From Prorocentrum cordatum (Eukaryota; Sar; Dinophyceae; Prorocentrales; Prorocentraceae), in contig CAUYUJ010000365.1 of NCBI GenBank assembly GCA_963575745.1, positions 50,817 to 114,816 on the forward strand: a DNA stretch of 64,000 nt, written 5' to 3'. Of the stretch, positions 1 through 9,986 are shown one piece after another. The notes below the pieces were generated by a model. It ran no database searches. It was not told the DNA's origin and worked only from the letters and a program-made list of their open reading frames with translations. Position numbers and translations under genes: made by a program. Within the stretch, counting starts at the first letter, position 1, and each line of letters begins with the position of its first letter.

Positions 1-470
1 CCTGCCCTGGCCTCCTTGGTGGCCTCCCTGCCCTGGCCCCCCCGCAGCCCTGGCCGCCCCCCTTACCTTGGCCCCCTGGACCCACCCCGTTGCCCTGGCT
101 CCCTGGACCTCGTCCCCCTCCCCCAGGGCTTATTTCAATCCAGTCCTGGGTGGCAGCCCGGGACTCCGGCCTTCCTGGCCTCCTCCCCCTGGCCTCCCTT
201 TTTGCAGGACTTCGGATTGCTTTAAATTCGTCGTCGTCGTGTCGTGTCGTCTTGTCGTCGTGGCCTTCCTGGCCTCCCAGGTCCCAGGTCCCCTGGTTAC
301 CCTGCCCCCCCCCCCAGGGTTTCGCATGCATGCCTTCGCTGTCGTCCTCGATCTCGGACCTCCCTGACTTCCGTTCACCTGGCCCCACGCTCCTCCCTTC
401 CCCCGCCGCTCCCTCGTGCAAGAGCCAGGGCATGCGTGCCACTCGTTTCCAGGGTTGAGCCTGCATGTGA
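1..470. repeat. Degenerate CCTGG/CCTCC-rich low-complexity DNA
   Basis: This stretch is built from imperfect repeats of CCTGGCC and CCTCC words, with a short GTCGTC run near 230-260. All frames give Pro/Leu/Ser-rich translations with no recognisable domain. I see no gene. Confidence 0.6.
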
Positions 471-527
471 TTCGGATGTTGTCAGCATGGCGTGTGTTTT
501 GCCGCCTCCCTCGCTTTTTGGGTCTTC

Positions 528-622
528 CTCATCCTTTTCCTCTTCATCACTCTGCTGCTCCTGCTCCTGCTCTTCCTCCTCCCTTCCTCTTCCTCCTCAT
601 CCTCCTCCTCCTTCTCTGATGA
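528..622. repeat. Pyrimidine microsatellite (CTC/CTT)n
   Basis: This is an imperfect run of CTC, CTT and CTG triplets. It lies directly upstream of the plus-strand reverse transcriptase remnant at 641-1280. Confidence 0.7.
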
Positions 623-640
623 CAGCATACAGGTGCCATC

Positions 641-1280
641 GTGGGTGTCGCATCTGCCGCCGGTTCCATGGCGCACGCGTTCTGGATCTGGTCTGGCATT
701 GTGCAAGGATGTGTCTTGTCAGGAGCACTCTCTGCGCTTGCTCTCTCACCGTTCCTCAAGGACCTCGAGGCGTGCATCGAGCAGCCTGGGCTTGGTGCCT
801 GCGCAGATGACCTCGGTGCCGCTCTTACGTCTGCCATGGCACCGTGGCGCACTGCCCGCGTGATGAAGATTGCGGCCAGGATCGCCCCATGGATTCTGAA
901 AGCCTCCCAATGCAAGAGAGTACGCTTGCTCGCCGCGTACACGGCGGAGGTGGCTACGTTCATCACGGCTTTGCTCCAGTCGCATATGCCGCAGTGCTTC
1001 GAGCTTGACGTCGTGGATGAGCTTGTCTCCACAGGCCTTCGGATGGGCCCCGGCGTTGCTCCAGGGCGGTCTTTGCGAGCCCCACTTGACAGCCTTCGTG
1101 CACGCGCGCGCACGGTAAGCCAAGGGACCGCTGCCAGGAGTGAATCCATCTTCCTTTACTCTGGTCCTGTCTTAAGCCACGTTGCTCAACTTGTTCAGCT
1201 CCTTCCTGCCGTGCTTCGTCGTGAGCTGGCGGTGCTCCCTGGCACGTTACGTCTTCCACCAGGAATGATGGGCCTGTTTT
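641..1280 (+). pseudogene. Reverse transcriptase remnant of a non-LTR retroelement (plus strand)
   Basis: One open frame carries the second half of a retroelement RT domain. In order it shows a motif-B-like block (GIVQGCVLSGALSALAL), the catalytic block GACADDLGAAL with the Asp-Asp pair, a spaced GPGVAPGRSLRAPLDSLRAR block, and a VLSHVAQLVQLLP block. From general knowledge, dinoflagellate retroelement RTs follow the palm with a 'YLG..LGP...W..P' segment and an 'LSYVAQ' segment, and the order here fits that. The N-terminal RT motifs, endonuclease and RNase H are absent, and the frame runs out into GGA repeats after about 1300. It is on the opposite strand to the larger RT element that follows, so it is a separate insertion. 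I consider it a dead 5'- and 3'-truncated copy. Confidence 0.72.
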
Positions 1281-1295
1281 CCACCACCACCACAA

Positions 1296-1446
1296 ATTGG
1301 AAGGGGGAAGGAGGAGGACGAGGAGGAGGAGGACGAAGACGATGAGGAGGACGAGGAGGGGGAGGAGGATGAGGAGGAGGACCAGCGCATCTGACTGAAT
1401 GGGTTCTTGTCTGGGCGGCTAGCTGCCGCTGCTGCTGCTGCTGCAT
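1296..1446. repeat. Purine microsatellite (GGA)n and (CTG)n
   Basis: GGA/GGC-rich triplets run to about 1385 and are followed by a short CTG run at 1426-1442. The latter is just past the 3' end of the minus-strand RT element. Confidence 0.6.
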
Positions 1447-1664
1447 GAAATTCCCAACGACCGTTGCGCCTCTCGAACCATCATGTCAAGAGGAATGGGA
1501 GCAGCAAAGACGATGGGGCCTTGCATGCCATCCTTGGGATGTCTGCGCGACCTGAAACAGCGTATAGCCGTTATCTTGTTATTATTTTGGGGCTCTTTGA
1601 GGCACGCTTTCTGGAAACCTCTGGCCATGAATTCAGAATAGACTCCGCAGTTCCAGCAGGCCAT
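1419..1664 (-). pseudogene. Element A, second zinc-knuckle block
   Basis: This 81-codon block opens with ACWNCGVYSEFMARGFQKAC, a Cys-x2-Cys-x2-Tyr ... Cys arrangement. It continues with a basic FRSRRHPKDG segment and ends in a Ser run made by CTG repeats. A closely similar spacing, FCVKCCYWTQ ... KVC, follows the RT-RNase H of element B near 58.5 kb. I infer a shared C-terminal nucleic-acid-binding domain. The block is one frame away from the preceding zinc-finger block, so it is not continuous as read. Confidence 0.6.
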
Positions 1665-2085
1665 TACACAGCTCTCGTTCTCGAGGCGGAGGGCAGGTCC
1701 CTGGGCATCTCTCGTGTTGGCGACGGGTCTTGGCTCCCGTTGATAAAACTCGTGTGCGACACAGCTCGCACATCCATCTACCTCTTAGCCAGACCCACTT
1801 GTGGTACTGCCCTGGTTCTCTCAGACCACGGGAGGCTCCAGCATCGGCCCCAGGACCCACAGGGGGAGGGGGAGGCGGAGGCGGAGCAGGGGCGATGAGG
1901 GCAGCACCCACAAGGGGCTTTACAGCTGGCTTGGAAACTGGTTTCCCGCATGTTTTTCCCCCTGGCTTCGGCGCTATGGCGGGCCAGGTGAGCATGGCTT
2001 GTGAGACGAACCGCAGGAAACGCTTGATGAAGGCCTGATCGGTCTGGTACTTATCGATTTCGGCTTCCGATGGGGCCCCCGAGCT
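1633..2085 (-). pseudogene. Element A, proline-rich linker and first zinc-finger block
   Basis: Read upstream of its first Met, this frame continues into SSGAPSEAEIDKYQTDQAF, directly abutting the RNase H end. Removing one base from the five-C run near 2072 would fuse the two. After a Pro run it shows HKWVWLRGRWMCELCRTR followed by a His and Cys (RRQHERCPG), a C2HC-like finger. The block lies between RNase H and the second zinc block, which fixes its place in the polyprotein. The function is inferred to be RNA or DNA binding. Confidence 0.62.
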
Positions 2086-4888
2086 TCTTCGCGGCCGCTT
2101 TGGCGATTCGGTCGGCAGCGTCGTTCCCGAGGGCCAGAAACTTTTTTCGGGAGCCTTCTGGAAGGCTGTCTAAATCCTGGTGCGCTTTTACTTTACAAAC
2201 TTGGGGGAGGGCACCACCAGTGTGATTACATTTGGCAACAAGCTCCAGCCCAGAGTACATATTCTTCCTATCGAAGCCTACTTGACTGTACTTCCTAATG
2301 GCTCCTAAGTGGTCCGAGTGGACCTGGGTAATGTTAGGGTACATGTGGCTGATGGCAAGGGCAAGATGCTCCGCTGCTCCTGATGTGGGCGGCAGAGCGG
2401 CTCCTGTCTGTTCAAACAGGTGTGCCTTGCAGTCACCAGCTTCGTCCATTACAGCTACCGACCAGCCCGTTTGATGCCAAACGGTGGGACCTTGCTTATA
2501 GCAGGATCCGTCAGCAAAGGCCTCGCCAGACATGGCCTCTATAAGCGGGGCCCCGTTTTTGGACCAGAACTCAAAAGCAAAGCCGACCCCCGAGGGCCTT
2601 ATAAACACGGGGTCGGGAAGGTATTGAAAACCATGGGCTAGTGGAGCTTCACTGGGGCACCCTCGAAGATATTCTAGACCGGGGGCCTCTAGGGTGTCAC
2701 TTCTGATGTCATCAACGGGCTGGCAGTTGAAACGGTGCTGCATGGCATCTGTCGGGTGTCCGCACTCGCATTCCTGGTCGATCTCATAGCCTGCTGCAGC
2801 CAAGTGGGACTTTGTCCAGAGACATTGGGTAAGGTAGGCCAGGAGGCAGCCCCTCTGGGGCTTGGTGAGGTTCGGGTCGTCCAGAACAGCTTTTGCGGCC
2901 GAGCAATCCAGACGGTCCTGAGGGTGTCCCATTTTGGTTGCTGCTTTAAACTCGAGCTGCGCCTTCCAGGCGTCCTCCAAGTGGTACTTGAGGAGGGCTG
3001 GCGGGGTCACAGTGAGCTGGAGGGTGAGACCTTGGCTCGTCTCTATCTCGAACGGGTTGAGGAACTTCCAACCTGTCCTCTTGAGGCTCAGCAGGGCGGC
3101 CCCCATGGGCCCTCGGCATGCGCTCCAGCTTTTTGGAGGGTTGTCCAAGATTCGGTTCACCTTCTGTTTCGAAGCAACGTGATCATACTTGAGCAATCCA
3201 GGTTGGTTCGAGATCCTCCATGCCAGAAGACTGTAGTATATGATGGGCCCCAAGGCGGCCTTCCAGGAGGGGTCTCCAAGCAGGCACAGGCTCAGGACTC
3301 GGGATCTCGTTGGGCTTCTGGGGCCAACGGTGCTGAGGTAGAAGTTCTGGCTCTGGGCGAGTTCTGAATCGGTCAGGCCTACCACTTCGCTCCCGTAGTG
3401 GTTGGCCTGGTCGAGGCCTGTTTTGTACAACTTTCGCATGTCGGCCCCAGCCTTTTTGATAGCCTGGGGCCGGCGCCTGCGGTGCTTCATCATCTTGAAG
3501 CGGGGGCGCAGAACAGCACGGCCACGGCCGCTGCGGACGCGACCTCCAGCCGTGTAGTCTATACCGAGATTGGCGGCGGCGTCGACCCGCTTCGAAGCCT
3601 GGGGTCCTGCTAGTGAGCCGAGGGCCTTGACCAGGGGCTCACGAACCTTTAAGGAGGAGGCTAAGACGGCTGACTTATGGAGGGCAATGTTGCTGTCTAA
3701 GTCCTCCTCTATGGTGTCCTTCATACTCTTTGAGGCTCTTGCAAGGGTCTTGGTCAGGGTCTTGGGGCACTTATCCTGGGCCTGTAAGATGATGTCATCT
3801 ATAAACATGTGGAGGCTAGTGCCTATGTTGTCCTGGACCCAGACATCGAGCGGCACAATGCAATACATCTGTATAACGTAAGTGGCGAAGCTGCAGCCTG
3901 CGGGTGCTCCATACTGCGGGCTGCCAACGAAGACTGCTTGCGACCTGTTGGCAACTAGACGGGGCGATCCATGCTGGTTGGCAATCAAGACCGCCACAGC
4001 TTGATGGAAACCTGTGCCGACCGCTCTGGAAAACCATTTGTCCCGATTGATGTGTTCGTAGTAGTTTGAGAGGTCCCAGAGCACCGCAGCAGTGAACCTG
4101 GAAACACTTTCATAATGGACCGATTCCGCCTCGAGGGTCTGCAGGAAAACGGTTTCCAACATTCCTCGTCCTCCTTGATGGGCCAGATAAGGCCTCTTGT
4201 TTTGAAACTCCCATCGTCGAGCTACTGGCTGCCTTATCTTGGCCCAGAGTCTCCAGATCGAACTCATCAATCCTATCCCTCGGTAGCTGGGCTTGTCTTT
4301 GGAACCCTCCTGCTGCTTGTGCTTTGGGATGAGCATGGTGACGGTCGCGCGCACCTGAGAGGGCAGGAGGCCGACCGCCTCGAAAGCGCGCATGAAGCGG
4401 GCCACGAGCTCGAGCTCGGTGTCACCTAAGAGCGGCAAGTGCCTGGGATGGAAGCCGTCGTAGGTGGAGGCCGTGTTATGGCTGAATCGCTTTGCTGCTG
4501 CTCTTATCATGTCAACAGTGATGGGCTCCAGCTCGGCTACGGCTTCAGGGCTAGGTCTGCGATGTTTATGTTTCTGCTCTTTTGGGGTAGTCTCCCAGAT
4601 ATCCGAAAGACGTTCGGCTTCAGCTTTAAGTAGGTCGTACGGCCTTCCTGACCACCTTCCGATCGAGGCTTTCCAGACTTGCTGAGGCTTCCAACTGCTG
4701 AAATATTTGGTCCATCTGTGGCCCCATCCCACTCCGTGCTGCATATTTGTCTTGACCCATTCGGCCAAGTTTTTCTCGTCGGTCGATCGGTCGCGATTCA
4801 ATTCTCGTTCTTCAGCCAGCGGAGAGGGCCTGCAAGAGAGCGCCAGCTGCGACGGCGAGCGCGTTCCGCTGCACATGCGGGCACCCAT
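2051..4888 (-). CDS. Reverse transcriptase / RNase H of retroelement A
   Basis: This 945-codon frame encodes an RNA-directed DNA polymerase that would copy the element's RNA at the insertion site. Visible RT blocks are DGFHPRHLP (about residue 144), LIPKHKQQ with SYRGIGL (186-207), motif A LWDLSNYYEHI with Asp272, motif B GAPAGCSFA (327-335), and the active site FIDD with Asp364/365. A Cys/His knuckle (C707, C709, H718, C722) follows. RNase HI comes next, with all four acidic residues in place: Asp793 (FADGS), Glu840 (GAAEHLAL), Asp859 (VHSDHLG) and Asp923 (GNDAAD), plus a His in VKAHQD near 903. The catalytic set is intact, yet both ends are out of frame with the rest of the element. The assigned start is only the first possible codon after a frame change, since the true protein begins further upstream. 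Confidence 0.87.
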   Translation of the reverse strand: MGARMCSGTRSPSQLALSCRPSPLAEERELNRDRSTDEKNLAEWVKTNMQHGVGWGHRWTKYFSSWKPQQVWKASIGRWSGRPYDLLKAEAERLSDIWETTPKEQKHKHRRPSPEAVAELEPITVDMIRAAAKRFSHNTASTYDGFHPRHLPLLGDTELELVARFMRAFEAVGLLPSQVRATVTMLIPKHKQQEGSKDKPSYRGIGLMSSIWRLWAKIRQPVARRWEFQNKRPYLAHQGGRGMLETVFLQTLEAESVHYESVSRFTAAVLWDLSNYYEHINRDKWFSRAVGTGFHQAVAVLIANQHGSPRLVANRSQAVFVGSPQYGAPAGCSFATYVIQMYCIVPLDVWVQDNIGTSLHMFIDDIILQAQDKCPKTLTKTLARASKSMKDTIEEDLDSNIALHKSAVLASSLKVREPLVKALGSLAGPQASKRVDAAANLGIDYTAGGRVRSGRGRAVLRPRFKMMKHRRRRPQAIKKAGADMRKLYKTGLDQANHYGSEVVGLTDSELAQSQNFYLSTVGPRSPTRSRVLSLCLLGDPSWKAALGPIIYYSLLAWRISNQPGLLKYDHVASKQKVNRILDNPPKSWSACRGPMGAALLSLKRTGWKFLNPFEIETSQGLTLQLTVTPPALLKYHLEDAWKAQLEFKAATKMGHPQDRLDCSAAKAVLDDPNLTKPQRGCLLAYLTQCLWTKSHLAAAGYEIDQECECGHPTDAMQHRFNCQPVDDIRSDTLEAPGLEYLRGCPSEAPLAHGFQYLPDPVFIRPSGVGFAFEFWSKNGAPLIEAMSGEAFADGSCYKQGPTVWHQTGWSVAVMDEAGDCKAHLFEQTGAALPPTSGAAEHLALAISHMYPNITQVHSDHLGAIRKYSQVGFDRKNMYSGLELVAKCNHTGGALPQVCKVKAHQDLDSLPEGSRKKFLALGNDAADRIAKAAAKKLGGPIGSRNR

Positions 4889-5166
4889 CGGAGCTGAGGT
4901 CCTTGACCTCGTAGGCGCTGGCTGCGAAGAGGCGCGTCAGTGACCTTGCTCAAAAAACTCGTTAAGTCGCTGGCCAGGATCTCGTAGGTCTGGTCCATGG
5001 CCCCGCCCAGGGCCCCGTAGTCTGACTTCTGTCCCAAGAAGGCTTCCAATTGGTCCAGGGCCGCTTCGGAAAGCTGAGTTCGCTTGGGAATGTGGGGCGG
5101 TCTGGCGCTGCACTCGTGGCGTGGAGCGAATATGGCGCAGCTATCGTTGCACGCGCTGTCGGACAC
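4800..5166 (-). pseudogene. Element A, N-terminal block before the RT domain
   Basis: This short minus-strand frame contains RTQLSEAALDQLEAFLGQ and MDQTYEILASDLTSFL, amphipathic helix-like sequence, followed by RSQRLRGQGPQLRW. It stops at about 4800, where the RT frame, shifted by one base, takes over with ELNRDRSTDEKNLAEW. I read it as the region just upstream of RT in the same polyprotein. There is no endonuclease motif. Confidence 0.5.
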
Positions 5167-5283
5167 AGCATACTTGAGTACTCACTCCATCCCACCCCGT
5201 CGCGACCTCACGCGGCTTCTCTGGGAGACGAGATATCGTTGCATGTGCTCCTTGGAAGTCGGGAACTCGCACCGTCGCATTGA

Positions 5284-5860
5284 CAATCCCTGGCATTCGC
5301 CGACGACCTTGGCCGTGGTCTTAGTCTTATCGGTGCCGCTACCACCTGCGCCACCGAGCTTCTCTGTCCCCCCCTCCCTCCGCCCTGCCTTCTTCCCGGC
5401 CGCGCTGGCAACGCTGGGCCATGGGTGCGCTCAGACGCGTGCGATCTGGCGACACGACCCCCACTCTCTTCATTCGTTGCCTTACGGCGTGGTGGCCAGA
5501 TAGAGCGGCCGAGATCGAGAACGCACCGCGTGGTGCCCTCCAGTTTCTTCTCATTTCTGTCCCTCCTTGGGCCTGGCTCATCATCCACACTATTTCAGGT
5601 ACTTGGTGCACGTCTTACTGGATCCCGACCCCAGGTGGTCGCACGGCGTGCATTCTTGGCTGTAAGATTTATCCCGATCGCCAGTGCCATTCTACCATTT
5701 GCCCACAGTTGTGCTGGGCTCTCTCGACTGTCCTCGATCGTAGCCTCGCCCCTCTTTGTCCTCTCACGCGATGGGCTCTCCATGCTCCGACGGTCAAGGT
5801 CGTCGACGAGGTCGCCATCGCATGTCGTGCCCATCACATGCTCCACTTGTTGCCCATTCT
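5284..5860 (+). pseudogene. Second plus-strand reverse transcriptase remnant
   Basis: Immediately after a TGA at 5281-5283, one frame reads QSLAFADDLGRGLSLIGAA, a good RT active-site block. About 330 bases later a different frame reads FRYLVHVLLDPDPRWSHG, matching the 'YLG..LGPD..W' segment that follows the palm in such RTs. The parts are in different frames with stops between, so this is a decayed fragment. It lies just 5' of minus-strand element A. Confidence 0.5.
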
Positions 5861-6540
5861 GATCTCTCCAAATGATCTCCGCTCGGCAGTCTTTGCGGCA
5901 CTGCGCTCTGCTCGTATGTGCTCGCCGCTTTCGCCTGCTTCGTCCGGTGGGCACACCGCTCTTCTGCTACGCTCGGCTCCACCTCTTCTTTTTCTGACCC
6001 TGCGCGGGCCTGGATCAGATGGTCGTGGCAGCTGGACCTCCGCCTCCTCCTCCTCATCCTCCTCCTCCTCCTCCTTTTCCTCCGGGGAGGGTCTCCTCCG
6101 GCCTTCTCTCAACGCCTCGTAGCTGCGCGCTGCGGTGGCATCAGGGTTGGTACGGACGGGCGGGACCCCAGTGGAGGTGAACCGAGAGCTCTCACACTGC
6201 CCATCCCCACTCCGCGTTTCTGGTGTCCTCCTGGCACTTGAGGCAGCCGGGTCCCCCCTGGGAGCGGCCCATTTTCACCCCGGTCCCTGGAAGGGCGTCC
6301 AGCTGCAGCCTTCTCTTCTTCCTGGAAAGCCCGCCCGCGGGTAAGGGAGGAGGGTGCAGCTGGCCCTCCTGTGGTCTGCGTGGTGGACGCGGAAAGGTCC
6401 CAGGGGGGGTCGCCCCCAGAGGTCTCTTGGACCGAGTTGCGCCGTGACGCTGCGGTTGCTGGATCCCCGGGACAGGCGGTGGGCTGTACCCCAGCCATCC
6501 CTGAACGGGAGGCGCTGCTAAAGGGGCTGTGCCCACGGCC
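5860..6540. other. No gene seen
   Basis: GC-rich sequence with a CTC run near 6038-6085. Open frames on both strands give Arg/Ser/Pro-rich products without domains. Confidence 0.5.
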
Positions 6541-6574
6541 CCACCCGATGCCTCCCCAGGCCACCACCACCACC

Positions 6575-6756
6575 ACCCCTCCTCCTCCCCCTCCCCCTCC
6601 CCTCCCCCTCCTCCTCCTCCTCCTCCTCCACCTCCTCCTGCTCCTCCTCCTCCTCCTCCTCCTCCTCCTCCTCCTCCTCCTCCTCCTCCTCCTCTTACTG
6701 CTCCTCCTCCTCCTCCTCCTCCTCCTCCTCCTCCTCCTCCTCCTCCTCCTCCTCCA
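6575..6756. repeat. (CCT)n microsatellite
   Basis: This is a nearly pure CTC/CCT triplet tract of about 180 bases with few interruptions (a CTTACTG near 6694). The long Pro, Leu and Arg runs it creates on both strands are not credible genes. Confidence 0.9.
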
Positions 6757-6808
6757 TTTCGTTCCCTTGTAAGTAATTTCCCCCTTTCGCACGTGAGGCC
6801 ACTTTTTT

Positions 6809-7480
6809 GGGCGGGCCGGGCGTTTCGCCTGAGACTCTCTCACCACTTTGACATTGAAGCTGAACAAGTGACACCAGCTTCACAGATGGAGGGTGGGTCG
6901 TTTTCAAAATGTGGCTCTCGCCTTAGCGCCGCGCGCATTGTTTTTCAACCCAAAAAATGAGACAGCTTCACGGATTGAGGGCGGGTCGTTTTGAGCATGT
7001 GGTTATCACCGTAGCGCCGCGCACATTCGCTCTAACGACTTCCAAGAGCTTCACGGATTGAGGGCGGGTCGTTTTCAAATTGTAGCTCTCGCTTCAGCAC
7101 CGCGCGCATTCGTTTTAGAAAATTGCAAGGGATTCACGGATTGAGGACGGTTCTTTTTTCAAAACGTGGCTCTCGCCTCAGCAACGCGCAAATTCGTTGT
7201 GTCTTTGAAACAAGTGCAATCTTATCAAGGATTCCCATTATCACCGTACCAGAAATGGTGTTTTGGAAGGATTCTGGATGATGAGGGCGCAACAGTTACG
7301 TTGACTCGCAGTGCTGAGGTCCCAGGAATGGCGACCTGGCACGAATCAGGATCGTCAAGACGCAACAGTCAGGTTGATCATTGGCGTTGGAATCCCGAGA
7401 ACAATGTTTTGGCATGCTTCAGGATTTCAAACGGTTGCCTTCAACGAGGCCGTTCCCTCAGTGGAAATGAACCGCTGTCG
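6809..7480 (+). repeat. Left inverted arm of the 6.7 kb unit
   Basis: The leader is at 6809-6875. The 83-bp repeats begin near 6876, 6964, 7047 and 7130, each with CTTCACGGATTGAGGGCGGG and GCTCTCGCCT ... GCGCGCATTCG. The second repeat family (CCAGGAATGG, CACGAATCAGGA) occupies about 7240-7480. Confidence 0.75.
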
Positions 7481-7720
7481 GGGCCTACGAAGATGGATCT
7501 TGGAGGGAAGGTTTATCCCAACATCGTTGATGAGTCTTGCGTTTACACTGGTCCTCCTCCTCCTCCGGCGCCAGCCCGTATTAGGGTCTGGGCCGTTTCA
7601 GTGTTTTTGAAAAAAACGAAGAGAGAAAGAGAGAGAGAGAGAGATTTAGAAAGCGAGAGATAGAGAGAGAGGGAGAGAGAGAGAGAGAGAGAAAAAAAAA
7701 AAACAACTTCCAGAGCATAT
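7480..7720. repeat. Short unique stretch ending in a GA microsatellite
   Basis: A GAGAGA run covers about 7618-7690 and ends in an A12 tract at 7692-7703. No gene. Confidence 0.7.
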
Positions 7721-8583
7721 TTCTTGGAAGCCACAACGCACCCGCTCAATAAAATGAGACATCGGACACCGATGATGACGCGCACTGCACCGCGCGAAAG
7801 ATAGAGCCCGAGAGCGACTGCATATGGCTGACATTTTTCCGAAGCCAAAGGCGGATCAGCTACACCCAGAACAAGATATCAGTTTTCGTTGCGCAAGCTC
7901 GAGACAGACCTGCTGAATTCAGCCAGCGCGTTCTTGCCAGCCCTGCGCATGTTCCAAATCCACGTCCGAAAGTATACTCTGGACCTATTCCACAGTCCGT
8001 CCACGATCTGGGTTCCCTTCTTGAGACAGATGACCTTTGTCCCGCCAGCGGGGTTCCGAAACCAGATGACATCTCGGTATACGCGGGGGTCATCGTGTAA
8101 ACGCCGCGCCGTGCAAACGCGCGAAGCAGTGACTCAGCGCTGATATTTATAGATTCTGCCCTCTCCTCTCTCCGTCCCTATTTCCCTCGCTCCCTCGTCC
8201 TCCCCCCTTTCCTCGCCCATCCCGTTCGCGCTGTAATGTTCCATGGCGCGTGCGCATAAAGAACCAGATTGCGAATTGGCATGGGCATTTAGACCTCGTG
8301 TCTTTTTCGTCTAGCACAAGATTTCCCGAACATGATACATTATATATAAATATATGCACATGCGTATATACACATATCAGCCTGAATTGTTGCGAAAACA
8401 CATCGTTCTCACCCTCATCCTCATAATTTGCACCGCTGCCATGCGCCGCCACATATCTTGAAACAGGGAACATATGGGAGAAGCACGCGCAAGCGCCATC
8501 AGCCGAACTTTGGTTAGACCAAAATCTTCGATGTGTGGTTTCTTGTTTGAAAACAGGCTCGTTTGTTCCAACCGATACACCTG
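7720..8583. other. No gene seen
   Basis: Mixed-composition sequence with a TATATAAATATA word near 8341. The open frames on either strand lack any recognisable domain. Confidence 0.4.
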
Positions 8584-8795
8584 GTAACGCCAGCACCACC
8601 GCAGATCCCACATTAGGAAATCGATTGGGAAACCCATACAGGCGCCAACAACCGAACATTGGGGGAAACAGCAATATCATGTCTTGGATTACAGCTGGTA
8701 CCAAACATTAGAATTTGTTTGGCAACGCCAGCACCGCCGCACATCCTAACTTAGGAAATCGGTTGGGAAACCATACAGGCGCCAGCAACATACAA
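8584..8795 (+). repeat. Pair of about 73-bp direct repeats
   Basis: The block beginning GGTAACGCCAGCACC near 8583 recurs near 8720 as GGCAACGCCAGCACC. It continues with TTAGGAAATCG and TTGGGAAACC and ends in CATACAGGCGCCA. The spacing is about 138 bp. Confidence 0.75.
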
Positions 8796-8947
8796 TTGAC
8801 AAAACCAATGGTTGTGAGTGGATTTGTATTCCCCCGCTGCTCCTCCTCCCCCCGCTACTGGGTATCCCGCCGCCTCCCCCCCCTCTCCCTCGTCATATTT
8901 CCCTTCGTTCTCCTCATCATCGCCCGTAACAGAAAGATCCGACATCG

Positions 8948-9606
8948 AGCTCCCGCCTGAGAGGCGCCCCAAACAACCCAACTAAAAGGCAGCTCCCGCC
9001 TGAGAGGTTCCAAAACAACTCAAAATCAGGTTCCCGCCTGAGAGGTTCAAAACAAAAACTGGTCTGAAAGGCAGCTCCCGTTTGAAAGGTCCGAAACAAA
9101 AATAACATTCAAAATCAGGTTCCCGCCTGAGAGGTCCCCAAGCAAATCAGTTAAAAGGCAGCTCCCGCCTGAGAGGTCACAATCAAAAACATTCAAAATC
9201 AGGCTACTGCTTGAGAGGTAAAACAACAAGCCACCCACGAGCAACACCTCTCATCCCTGCAACTGTCCCAAAAACAAAAAAAACAATCTTCAGCGGAGAA
9301 TTCCTCCTTAGCTGCCCTCCCTCTTCTCCCCATCCATCCTTTGGAGGATGAGGAGGAGCTCTCCTCTGAATTTGTTTTGGGGGGCAGTTGCAGGGATGAA
9401 AGGTGCTGCTCTGTTTTTTGTTTGTTGATTTATTTCCATTGCAGGTGGGAATCTGACTTGGTTCGTTTTTTGCAGACCTCTCAAGCGTGAGTTTCCTTTT
9501 GAGTGAGTGGTTTGGAGACCTCTCAGGCGGGTGCTACCTTTTGAGTGAGTTGTTGTGGACCTTTCAGGCGAGAGACTTTTCCTTTTCTTGGAACCTCTGC
9601 GGCGGG
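8948..9606. repeat. 0.65 kb foldback with repeated stem motif
   Basis: The left side holds about eight copies of CTCCCGCCTGAGAGGT-like words (8948-9225). The right side holds their reverse complement, ACCTCTCAGGCGGG and variants (9476-9606). Between them CACCTCTCATCCCTGCAACT (9246) pairs with AGTTGCAGGGATGAAAGGTG (9384). The innermost CAGCGGAGAATTCCTCC pairs with GGAGGAGCTCTCCTCTG. The whole region can fold into one long imperfect hairpin centred near 9325. Confidence 0.75.
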
Positions 9607-9657
9607 AGTTTCCTCATTATTCTTCCTCTGCCTTCCTCCTCTGATGGAATTCTGACG

Positions 9658-9765
9658 GAAGAAAGAGAGAGCGAGAGGAGAGGAGAGGAGAGGAGAAGAG
9701 AGGAGAGGAGAGGAGTGGAAGGAGAGAGGAGAGAAAGAGAGAGAGGGCGGAGACACACCCCACGC
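9658..9765. repeat. (GGAGA)n purine microsatellite
   Basis: Imperfect GAGAG and GGAGA repeats. Confidence 0.8.
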
Positions 9766-9812
9766 CACATAGTCTTTCCACACAGCCCCACGAATTCAGC
9801 TTCTTCTTTTTT

Positions 9813-9814
<2 letters not shown>

Positions 9815-9844
<30 letters not shown>
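9815..9844. repeat. (TC)n microsatellite
   Basis: About 14 TC dinucleotides. Confidence 0.85.
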
Positions 9845-9845
<1 letters not shown>

Positions 9846-9904
9846 ATCACTCATGTTTCCTTTCCTTTGCAAAAATACTCAAACGCCCCAGGCCCTCACA
9901 CGGT

Positions 9905-9986
9905 TTCCAGCCCCTCTTCCTTCTCTTCCTCCTCCTCCTTCTCTTCCTCCTCCTCCTCCTCCTCCTCCTCCTCCTCCTCCTCCTAC
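9905..9986. repeat. (CTC)n microsatellite
   Basis: Imperfect CTC/TTC triplets ending in a pure CTC run. Confidence 0.85.

Larger units (their letters stand above)
1419..5166 (-). mobile_element. Non-LTR retroelement A: RT, RNase H and C-terminal zinc domain
   Basis: Four minus-strand reading blocks join in order into one element. They are an N-terminal segment (5166 to about 4800), RT-RNase H (4888-2051), a Pro-rich zinc-finger block (about 2085-1633) and a second zinc block (1664-1419). The frame changes at about 4800, at a run of five C on the plus strand near 2072, and at about 1665. No apurinic endonuclease domain was seen upstream of 5166, so the element is either 5'-truncated or belongs to a class whose endonuclease lies elsewhere. 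The blocks overlap by only tens of bases, which argues for small indels, not rearrangement. It is flanked by plus-strand RT remnants, so the area is a retroelement nest. Confidence 0.8.

Noticed and set aside
6529-6960. Proline-rich 143-codon frame
   Set aside because: A CCT microsatellite artefact that ends in the unrelated inverted arm.
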